Shown piece after piece: positions 1 through 6,700 of a DNA stretch of 13,019 bases. The notes beneath the pieces are model-generated. The model was not told the DNA's origin and made no database searches. It was given only the letters and a program-made list of their open reading frames with translations. Every line of letters begins with the position of its first letter. Position 1 is the stretch's first letter. Position numbers and translations under genes: made by a program. Origin of the DNA: CAZTPJ01 sp964614515 (GTDB taxonomy: Bacteria; Planctomycetota; Phycisphaerae; Phycisphaerales; UBA1924). The DNA is taken from NCBI GenBank assembly GCA_964614515.1, contig CAZTPJ010000088.1, positions 1 to 13,019 of the forward strand. The letters run 5' to 3'.

Positions 1-1
1 C

Positions 2-565
2 GTGGCGCTGGGGTTGAACTTCGTCGTGCTGGCGGTGCTGACGGGGAGTTATGTGCAGCCGCTGCTCATCATGGTGTCGATTCCGCTGGCGATCATCGGG
101 ATGATCTGGGGGCACATCATTCTCGGGTATGACCTTGCGATGCTGTCGCTGATCGGGTTTGTCGCGCTTTCGGGCGTCGTCGTGAACAACGCGATTGTGT
201 ACATGGACTTTTTCAACCGCGGGATCGCCGCGGGCAAGTCCGTTGTTGACGCGGCGAGGGCGGCCGGCGTGCGAAGGCTGCGGCCGATCATGCTCACAAC
301 GATCACGACCACGGCCGGGATCGGCCCGCTGATCCTCGAAGATTCATTCCAGGCGCGCGTGCTGATTCCGATGGCGATCACGATTGTGGCGGGGTTGATC
401 GGCTCGACGGTCCTGGTGTTGATCGGGCTGCCGTGTCTGCTGGCCGCGACGGATCAGACGCGGCGCGCGCTGCGCACGGTGTGGACGGGCCGACGCACAT
501 CGCCCGATGTCCCGGCCATCGGCGGCGCACCGACGACGGTGGCGAGTCCGAATCCGATGGATTGA
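2..565 (+). CDS. RND-family efflux transporter, C-terminal fragment (5' end outside window)
   Basis: This is the last 187 residues of an AcrB/MMPL-type resistance-nodulation-division transporter, an inner-membrane proton-driven exporter. The frame is open to the left edge, so the GTG at base 2 is an internal Val codon and the gene is partial. Seen: several hydrophobic segments in the order expected for the last membrane helices of RND pumps. The segment GFVALSGVVVNNAIVYMDF matches the AcrB-like GVVVNNAIVLID helix, followed by the conserved loop RRLRPIMLTTITTTAGIGPL and a final helix near residues 120-147. The last 40 residues are polar and Pro-rich, a cytoplasmic tail. The export substrate cannot be deduced from this fragment. 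The stop TGA at 563-565 lies 52 bp from the convergent end of the M48 protease gene. I am confident of the superfamily, not of the subfamily. Confidence 0.9.
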   Translation: MALGLNFVVLAVLTGSYVQPLLIMVSIPLAIIGMIWGHIILGYDLAMLSLIGFVALSGVVVNNAIVYMDFFNRGIAAGKSVVDAARAAGVRRLRPIMLTTITTTAGIGPLILEDSFQARVLIPMAITIVAGLIGSTVLVLIGLPCLLAATDQTRRALRTVWTGRRTSPDVPAIGGAPTTVASPNPMD

Positions 566-585
566 CGGCGATGTTCCTTCGAAGT

Positions 586-602
586 GCCGGATGAAGTCCG
601 GC
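586..602. terminator. Short hairpin between convergent genes (candidate bidirectional terminator)
   Basis: A perfect 6-bp inverted repeat, GCCGGA-TGAAG-TCCGGC, lies in the 52-bp gap between the stop of the RND gene and the stop of the M48 gene. Its position suggests transcription termination in both directions. There is no T-run on either side, so intrinsic termination is uncertain. Confidence 0.35.
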
Positions 603-617
603 CATCGACACCGTGAT

Positions 618-1583
618 TCACTCTTCGCCGCCTGCGCAGTGGGCGCACCAACTCGACGGCGGGCCGAGCGCGGCCATGGCTTCGCCATTGAGGATGCGAC
701 GCGAGTGCTTATGCGCCGGCGGGGGCAGGCCTTTGACGATGCTGAGAAACTCCTGCTGGAATCTCGCTTCGTGGAGTTGAAACTGCGGATTGTTCTGCGT
801 GTGGGCATACTCGCCCTGCATCAATCGCTGAATCTGATTGATGCGAGACGCGGGGTCGGGGTGCGTGGAGAGGAACTCCGGCTGTCGCGCCCCGCCGCTG
901 AGGCTCTGAAGCAGTTCCATCACCTCGCGAGCGCCGCGCGGGTCATACCCCACGCGCGTCATATACCGAACGCCCAGCATGTCCGCCTGCAACTCCTCAT
1001 CGCGACCGAACTTCAGCAGCACAAGATTGCCCCCGACCGCCAACGCCGGAACCGCAACCTGCCCATAGCGTCGATAGTCCGAGTCACTGTCAGCGACGGC
1101 GACGGACACGGCCGCACCGGCCAGAATCAGGTTGAACATGGCCGTGTTGCTGATGCGCTGATTCGAATGCTGCGCGGTGACGTGTCCGATTTCGTGTCCG
1201 ATGACGCCGGCCAGTTGGGCCTCGTTGGTCATCTGCTCGGCCAGACCGCGGGAGATGAAGACTTTGCCTCCGGGCAGGGCGAAGGCGTTGATGGTGTCGG
1301 AGTCGAGGAGCGTGAACTCCCACGGAAGTTCGGGGTAATCCGCCTCGGTGTGGACCATCATCGACCGCCCGATGCGTGTGACATAATCCTGCAGCGCGGG
1401 GCTTGGCGTGGCGCCGCCGAATTCGGCGGTGAACTGCGGCGCGGCTTCCATTCCGATGCGAACTTCCTCTGAACGCGGCAGGAGCGTGAGGATTCGCTCA
1501 CCGGTGGCCGGGTTGGTGGAACACCCCGGGGCAAAGAACCCCACACCCACCGCCAGCGCTGACGCCAACCATCGTCGAAACAT
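618..1583 (-). CDS. M48-family zinc metalloprotease, predicted lipoprotein
   Basis: Predicted zinc endopeptidase of peptidase family M48, anchored on the periplasmic face by a lipid-modified Cys and probably acting in envelope protein quality control (role inferred from the family). Seen in 321 residues: signal sequence 1-20 with lipobox FAPG-C21, and Ser at +2 rather than Asp, which in E. coli would favour outer-membrane sorting. The segment NPATGERILTLLPRSEE resembles the family's N-terminal start. The catalytic motif HEIGH is at 130-134, the third zinc ligand Glu197 is in EELQAD, and HPDPASRI at 241-248 is also typical. The frame stays open for another 289 codons upstream, antisense to the methyltransferase. 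I chose the ATG at 1583 because it gives the lipobox signal peptide and has GGAGG 7 nt upstream. The C-terminal tail, about 45 residues, has no recognised motif. It is divergent from the methyltransferase gene. Confidence 0.93.
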   Translation of the reverse strand: MFRRWLASALAVGVGFFAPGCSTNPATGERILTLLPRSEEVRIGMEAAPQFTAEFGGATPSPALQDYVTRIGRSMMVHTEADYPELPWEFTLLDSDTINAFALPGGKVFISRGLAEQMTNEAQLAGVIGHEIGHVTAQHSNQRISNTAMFNLILAGAAVSVAVADSDSDYRRYGQVAVPALAVGGNLVLLKFGRDEELQADMLGVRYMTRVGYDPRGAREVMELLQSLSGGARQPEFLSTHPDPASRINQIQRLMQGEYAHTQNNPQFQLHEARFQQEFLSIVKGLPPPAHKHSRRILNGEAMAALGPPSSWCAHCAGGEE

Positions 1584-1599
1584 GTCACAACCTCCATTG

Positions 1600-1620
1600 G
1601 AGTCCGAGGTGTCCGGACTC
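1600..1620. promoter_or_regulatory. Inverted repeat in divergent intergenic region (M48 / methyltransferase)
   Basis: Seven-bp perfect arms GAGTCCG and CGGACTC are separated by 7 nt. The element sits 17 bp upstream of the M48 start codon, partly in its probable promoter/5' UTR. It could be an operator or an mRNA hairpin. No regulator is known. Confidence 0.35.
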
Positions 1621-1642
1621 GTGCCCATCGCGCGGCACGGAA

Positions 1643-1656
1643 GAAGACTAGTCTTC
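1643..1656. promoter_or_regulatory. Perfect 14-bp palindrome upstream of methyltransferase
   Basis: GAAGACTAGTCTTC is fully self-complementary and lies 20 bp upstream of the methyltransferase ATG in a 93-bp divergent region. It contains CTAG, which is often rare in bacterial genomes. A dimeric repressor or activator site controlling one or both divergent genes is the simplest reading, but this is inference. Confidence 0.4.
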
Positions 1657-1676
1657 CCGCGTCGAGTCGTCTTGCC

Positions 1677-2471
1677 ATGACACGCGCCCCCGAATCCAAT
1701 GCCGTCGAGCCTGCCGCGTGGTCCGATCGCGATCTCGCCGATCCGCACGCGCACCCGGACAAGGCCGTGAAGGTGCGTCGAATGTTCGCGGCCATCGCGC
1801 CGTCGTATGACCTGAACAACCGCGTGCATTCGATGTGGCGCGATCAGGCCTGGCGCAGGCGGGCGGTGCGCGAGGCGCGGGTGGAGCGCGGAGATGCCGT
1901 ACTCGATGTCGCCTGCGGCACGGGGGACTTGACGGAGGCGTTTGCGCGGACCCCTGCGGGCCGAATCGTCGGCCTCGACTTCACGCGGGAGATGCTCGAC
2001 ATCGCCGAGCGCAAGCGCGAACGCGTTGTGGCCGAGGCGCGATCGCGCATTGAGTATGTCCAAGGCGATGCGCAGGCGCTGCCCTTCGCCGACGCTTCCT
2101 TTAACGTGGTGTCGATCGCATTCGGGATTCGCAACGTTGAGCGTCCGGAAACCGCGCTGCGGGAGTTTGCGCGGGTGCTGCGCCCGGGTGGGCGCGTGGT
2201 TATCCTCGAATTCGATCGGCCGACGTTTGCGCCCATGCGGTGGTTCTGTGATGTCTATTGCGCTCGATTGATGCCGCGCACGGCCACGCTCCTCAGCGGC
2301 GATCGCACCGGTGCATACCGATATCTGCCCAAGTCCGTGGGTTCGTTCATGTCGCGGACGCGGATGCTGGCCGCGCTTGAAGCCGTGGGGTTTGTCCGGC
2401 CGCGGGCGATCGCGCTGACGTTCGGGATTTGCGCGTGCTATGTGGGACATCGCGCGGCAGAATCGGCCTGA
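1677..2471 (+). CDS. menG: Demethylmenaquinone/ubiquinone methyltransferase (UbiE/MenG family)
   Basis: SAM-dependent C-methyltransferase of quinone biosynthesis. In the family, the product converts demethylmenaquinone to menaquinone (MenG) or carries out the matching ubiquinone step (UbiE). If the host makes only menaquinone, as I expect for planctomycetes, menG is the better symbol. Seen in 264 residues: family start VRRMFAAIAPSYDLNNRVHS (33-52), SAM motif I VLDVACGTGDLTEAF (75-89), acidic residue after strand 2 in GLDFTREMLDIAERKR (D101), QGDAQALPF (129-137), FGIRNV (149-154), and post-motif LRPGGRVVILEFDRP (168-182). The C-terminal signature YRYLPKSVGSF (214-224) is complete. The family is usually 230-260 residues, so this one has a modest N-terminal extension of about 25 residues. 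The start is the ATG at 1677; no strong Shine-Dalgarno is seen, so an internal start is possible. Confidence 0.92.
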   Translation: MTRAPESNAVEPAAWSDRDLADPHAHPDKAVKVRRMFAAIAPSYDLNNRVHSMWRDQAWRRRAVREARVERGDAVLDVACGTGDLTEAFARTPAGRIVGLDFTREMLDIAERKRERVVAEARSRIEYVQGDAQALPFADASFNVVSIAFGIRNVERPETALREFARVLRPGGRVVILEFDRPTFAPMRWFCDVYCARLMPRTATLLSGDRTGAYRYLPKSVGSFMSRTRMLAALEAVGFVRPRAIALTFGICACYVGHRAAESA

Positions 2472-2494
2472 TGCGTCGGTGTTGCCCGCGCGGA

Positions 2495-2514
2495 AAGATT
2501 CATCTGAAGATTCA
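2495..2514 (+). repeat. Short direct repeat AAGATTCA x2
   Basis: AAGATTCA occurs at 2495-2502 and 2507-2514, 12 bp apart, in the 170-bp gap between the methyltransferase and the B12-like gene. It may be a regulator half-site pair or chance. Confidence 0.25.
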
Positions 2515-2641
2515 CGTCTGCATCGAGCCGCGCCCGATAGTCAGGCACCACGGCGGGTGGAGGCTCGCCGGAACGCAACAACAATCCGAATCGGCCCTGG
2601 TGGAACCGGCTCCGATCGAGACACCTCGACAGGAGTTCGCG

Positions 2642-3343
2642 ATGGCTGCCGAGACGCGTGCCGATCGGTTGTATCATGCCCTCATCAAGGGAGACAGGCG
2701 GGAATCCCGGCGGGTCTTCCGCGAAGCGCTCGAAGCGACGCGCGACCCGCGAGAACTCGTTCACTCGCTCTTCTGGCCAACCTATGAACGCATCGAGCGC
2801 ATGTACCGCTCCGATCAACTGTCCAAACTCGCCCATCATGCCGGAACGCGGTTCCTTCGCGTCCTGATCGATCAGACCGCGGCGCTGTACAAACTCGCGC
2901 CGGGAAACGGGCGTAGCGTCCTGGCGTTCTGCGGGCCGCGCGATTCGGATGAACTCGGCGCGCAACTGGCCGTGGACCTGCTCGAGGCGGCGGGTTTCGA
3001 GATCACGTTCGCCGGGGGTGGGATTCCCAACGATGAAATCTTGGCGCAGATTCACGATGTGCGTCCGAACGTGTTGTTGCTCTTCGCGGCGGGCTCGACC
3101 GACCTTCCGCAACTGCGGCAGTTGATCGACACGCTGCACGACATCGGTGCATGTCCGGACATTCAGGTGGTTGTGGGCGGGGGCGTGTTCAATCGGGCCG
3201 ATGGGTTGTCGGAGGAGATCGGCGCGGATCTGTTCGCGCCGGATCCGCTGCAGCTTGTTGAGGCGATGGCCGTGGGCGCGACGGTTCGCGGAAACCTCGA
3301 GAGCCGCACGGTCGGCCGCAGGCGGGTCAAGAAAGCGGCGTGA
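2642..3343 (+). CDS. B12-binding-domain-like protein with substituted cobalamin ligands
   Basis: A 233-residue soluble protein with the two-part layout of CarH/LitR-type cobalamin modules. A helical cap-like domain spans about residues 5-85, and a Rossmann-like B12-binding-type domain spans about 92-215 (RSVLAFCGPRDSDELGAQL, FEITFAGGGIPNDEI, PNVLLLFAAGSTD, VVVGGGVFN). Known of the family: the lower ligand is His in DxHxxG, and W-x9-E-H caps adenosyl-B12. Seen here: DxDxxG at 101-106, so the ligand His is Asp103, and the cap motif reads Y55-x9-H65-H66. Cobalamin may therefore not bind, or may bind differently. There is no MerR-type DNA-binding domain. I chose the ATG at 2642 because CAGGAG lies 6-7 nt upstream; an in-frame ATG at 2429 would overlap the methyltransferase. 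Its role is unknown; it could be a sensor or partner for a methyltransferase or transcription factor. It is followed by a hairpin-rich intergenic region. Confidence 0.75.
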   Translation: MAAETRADRLYHALIKGDRRESRRVFREALEATRDPRELVHSLFWPTYERIERMYRSDQLSKLAHHAGTRFLRVLIDQTAALYKLAPGNGRSVLAFCGPRDSDELGAQLAVDLLEAAGFEITFAGGGIPNDEILAQIHDVRPNVLLLFAAGSTDLPQLRQLIDTLHDIGACPDIQVVVGGGVFNRADGLSEEIGADLFAPDPLQLVEAMAVGATVRGNLESRTVGRRRVKKAA

Positions 3344-3370
3344 CGTTTTGTTGGGGTGTGGCGTGCGGGT

Positions 3371-3402
3371 GAACCGCGCATGCATGGACGCATGCGCGGT
3401 TC
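3371..3402 (+). terminator. Perfect 13-bp hairpin downstream of B12-like gene
   Basis: Arms GAACCGCGCATGC and GCATGCGCGGTTC are exactly complementary with a 6-nt loop (ATGGAC), starting 27 bp after the preceding stop codon. It is a strong candidate transcription terminator or mRNA 3'-end stabiliser, although no T-tract follows. It is also the first of three hairpins with a CCGCG/CGCGG core. Confidence 0.5.
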
Positions 3403-3471
3403 GTCTGCGCGCACCGGACCCATGGCGCATGTGTGCCATCGACTTGCGGAGTCTTCGGAGCAAGGCGGTGC

Positions 3472-3509
3472 GTGTGGGTTACCGCGTCGCAAGACGCGGT
3501 GACACACGC
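3472..3509 (+). repeat. Second CCGCG-core hairpin with GCAA tetraloop
   Basis: The core is a perfect 8-bp stem, ACCGCGTC / GACGCGGT, closing a GCAA loop (GNRA type) at 3481-3500. The stem continues outward to 3472/3509 with two G-T wobbles and one G-A mismatch. Its 5' flank CGTGTGGGTTACCGCG (3471-3486) resembles CGTGCGGGTGAACCGCG (3362-3378) before the first hairpin, so the two look like diverged copies of one unit. A REP-like element or structured RNA is possible. Confidence 0.4.
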
Positions 3510-3510
3510 C

Positions 3511-3540
3511 CTACGCACGACCGCGAAGCGCGGTGGGTAG
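3511..3540. repeat. Third CCGCG-core hairpin flanked by CTAC/GTAG
   Basis: ACCGCG-AAG-CGCGGT (3520-3534) is enclosed by CTAC (3511-3514) and GTAG (3537-3540), which can pair across an asymmetric internal loop. A GTAG tetranucleotide beside a small palindrome recalls REP elements mobilised by RAYT transposases, but here GTAG is 3' of the hairpin on the + strand. I call it REP-like only. Confidence 0.35.
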
Positions 3541-3664
3541 CACTGATGCGGCCGTACGTCTTTCACGGCACTTGACCCGCCAACGGGGACGAACGTGTCG
3601 GGTTTCGGCATGCGTCTGATTTGTGTTACATGGAATCATTCCGGGTTAGACTTTCGCCCAAGGC

Positions 3665-3693
3665 TTGCATTGGCCGGAGATTTCGGGTAGGCT
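3665..3693 (+). promoter_or_regulatory. Weak sigma70-like promoter candidate for the giant secreted protein
   Basis: TTGCAT (3665-3670) and TAGGCT (3688-3693) are separated by exactly 17 bp and lie 30 bp upstream of the ATG. Each box matches consensus at only three positions, so support rests mainly on spacing and position. A GGAG ribosome-binding site follows at 3712-3715, 7 nt before the start. Confidence 0.25.
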
Positions 3694-3722
3694 GAACACT
3701 CCCCTCGCAGTGGAGTGCAGCC

Positions 3723-6700
3723 ATGTTCCCAAGTCGAATGATGAATCTCGCGCTGGTCAGCGCGTGTGTTGTTGCGTTGTGCGCGGTGTCATCGCGTGCG
3801 CAAACCGCCTCGGGCACGGATGTGTGGGCGTTCAACTCTGAAGGCGTGTTCCTGCATCGCCTGGGCACGACGCTGACGCACGAGATCACCTCGGGTGGGT
3901 TCCCGATTCTCGATGCGCGCGGCATGGTGCAAAGCCGCGACATCACACGCGGCCCACGCAGCGCGGTGTGGATGTGGACGCCGTCGCGCTTCTATCTGCA
4001 CGCGGCCGCGAGCACCACGGCCGTGGAGATCACACGATCCGTCGGCGGTTCGATCAGCGGCATTCGCGGTGTACTCGTGTCGGATGATGACACCACGGCG
4101 ACGACGACATCCGTCTGGCCGTGGGGTGGACTCGGGTTGTATCTCCATGTCGTCGGCACGACCACGGCCAACGAGATCACGCGAGCCGGGGGCGGCACGC
4201 TTGGCGACGTGCTCGGCGCTGCCACGGCGTGTGACAAGCAATCCCCGACGGGTTCGAGTGTGTGGGCCTGGACGGCGACGAACCTGTGGCTCCATCTCGT
4301 GGGCACGACCGAAGCGGTGGAGATCACCAAGACCACTGGCGGCGCGCTGGCGGGCGTGCAGCAGGTGCTGGGCGTGCATGATGACACCTCGCCGACCAAG
4401 ACCTCGGTGTGGATCCGCGCGAACGATGGCATCTATCTGCATCGCGTCGGCACGACCACGGCCGTGCCCATCACCGTCGGCGGCAGCCCGATCTCGCTCC
4501 CGCTCGGGATCGCGGCGGGCAAGGACATGACGAACCCCACCGAGAGTCAGGTGTGGTTCTGGAACGCGGCGGGTGTGTATGTGCATGTTGTGACGACAAC
4601 CACGGCCGTTGAAGTTCGCAAGGCCGTGGGCGGTGCGGCCATCGCGGGGATGCAGGAGATCACGGTTCCCGGCGATGCGACGAGTCCGCTGGGCGGCCGC
4701 GCGTGGATGCGCGGCACCGGCGGCGTGTTTGCGCATGTTCCCGCGACGACCACGGCCAGCGAGATCACGCTCCCCGGCGGCGGATCCATCGTGCCGGCCG
4801 AGGGCATGTTGCATGTGCTTGATGGCGTGAGTCCGGCGTGTACGTCAACCTTCGTGTGGACGCCACAGGGCGTGTTCCTGCATGTGTTTGGGACGACTTC
4901 GACGGTTGAGATTCGCACCACGGTTGGGAACCCGATCCCGCTGGTGCAAGGTGCGATCCGCAGGCTTGATGCGACCGTGGCCGTGGGCAGCCGCGCGTAC
5001 TTCTGGAATGGGTCCGACACCTATCTGCATGTGGTCGGGACGACGACGGCCAGCGCGCTGGCGGATCCGACGCCCGCGCCGCTTTCACTGATCGAACACG
5101 GCGAGGCCGCATGCGATGCCACCAATGCCGCGATGTCCACGGCATGGTTCGGCGGAGCGACGGGTTTGTACGTTCACACCGTGGCATCACTGACGGCCAC
5201 GCCGATCACCAAGCCTACGGGCGCGGCCATCGCCTCGGTGCGCGGTATTCTCGTGTCGCTGGCGGGCGTGGATGATGATCGCAACTTGATTCCTGACAAT
5301 TGTCAGGCCGTGGGCGGGGCGTATGTGCTCGGCACCGGCGATGTGTTCAACACGGACTCTCTGACGGTGAGTTCGACGCGTGGGCTGCCCGGCGTGCGAG
5401 TGCGCACGCGCGTCGAGTCGACGCCGCAGGGCGATGTGGCCGTGTTTAATTTTCCGAATCTGCGCATCGTCGGCGGAGTCAAGGCGTTCGGTTCGCGTCC
5501 CTTGGTGATTGAAGTGTGTGAGGACATGAAGATCACCGGATCGTTGCTGGCGGATCCGGGCGAGATCGGCGGCGGTATCGGCGGCGGTCGGGGACTCGGC
5601 GGTGCGGGCGGCATGGGCGGCTTTCTCGCGTTCAACGGCGGCGCGGGCGGCAATCTTGGACGTGGCGGCAACGGCGGCGCCGGCGGACGTGATGGTGCGC
5701 ATGGTCTCCACGGCGCTCATGGATCCGGTGGCAATGGCGGCATCTTCGGCGGCAACTTCCCGGGCGGCGCGGGTGGACCACCGCTGACACGAGGGTTTGA
5801 CGGCGGCAACACCGCGACTCTGCCCGGCGATGGCGTCGTCGGCACCAAGGGCGGCAATGGCACGCTCGGTGGTTCCGGGTTCCCGGGTCGCGATGGTCAG
5901 TCAGGCCGTGCTGGCGGACGCGGCAAGCCCGGCAACCCCGGCGCACGGGGCGGCTTTGGCCTCGATGGTGACGATGGAGTCGATGGCGGCGTGGGCTTTG
6001 GAGGCTCGCTGGGCGGCGCGGGCGGTCTCGGCGGAAACGGCGGTCGCGGCGGCGCGGGCGGTCTCGGCGGCAATGGCGGACGTGGCGGATGGGGCAACTT
6101 CGATGAGGGTGAAGGCGGCGATGGCGGCGCGCGCTCCCCGAACGTCGGCCAGGGTGGCCAGCCGGCACAGGTCGTCGGCATGCGCGGCAGCGGCGGAAAC
6201 TCAGGCAGGGGTGGGCCACCGTGCGTGGCGGGCATGGACGGTTCGCCGGGTACGCCCGGCACGGCCGGAACGCGTGGGGCAGATGGCACAGCGGGATCAG
6301 CAGGCGATCCAGGCGATGATGGGACCGACGGCGATGGACCCGGGCAGCGCGGCGCCCGAGGCGACGCCGGTCGGCGCGGACTCCCTGGGCTTCCGGGTCA
6401 GCCGGGCGAGTTCGGACTCGGCGGCGGCAATGCGGCGCCGCGGCGCGGCGTCATCACGATGCCCGACCTCGCCGATCGCGGGCTGTGGGGCGGTGGCGGC
6501 GGGGGTGGATCTGGTGGCGGGGGTGGTGGCGGCCAGGCCGGACAGGGTGGCGGTGGTGGTGGCGGCGGGGGTGGTGGCGGCGCGGCCGGTGGTGGCGGCG
6601 GCGGTGGTGGGGCAGGACCGAGCGGCTCCGGCGGTGGCGGTGGCGGCTCGGGTGGCGGTGGTGGCGGCGGTGGCGGTGGTGGTGGCGGCGGTGGGGGTGG

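Larger units (their letters stand above)
3344..3722. other. 379-bp non-coding region
   Basis: No credible coding sequence is seen. The left half holds three consecutive hairpins (3371-3402, 3472-3509, 3511-3540). The right half is less GC-rich and holds a short palindrome, GGAAT-C-ATTCC (3632-3642), and a weak promoter-like pair before the large secreted-protein gene. Confidence 0.6.

Noticed and set aside
507..1472. 321-codon + frame opposite the M48 protease
   Set aside because: The minus strand carries an intact lipobox, HEIGH and EELQAD; the + frame has only Arg-rich, motif-free sequence.
1584..2450. N-terminal extension of the M48 frame to 610 residues
   Set aside because: The extension is antisense to the intact methyltransferase. 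The internal ATG at 1583 has GGAGG and begins a lipoprotein signal peptide.
2438..3463. Long minus-strand frame opposite the B12-like gene
   Set aside because: Arg/His-rich with no motif; the + strand encodes a coherent Rossmann-type domain with a good ribosome-binding site.
3371..3540. CRISPR array
   Set aside because: The three hairpins are unequal in length and sequence with no regular repeat-spacer pattern and no cas gene nearby.
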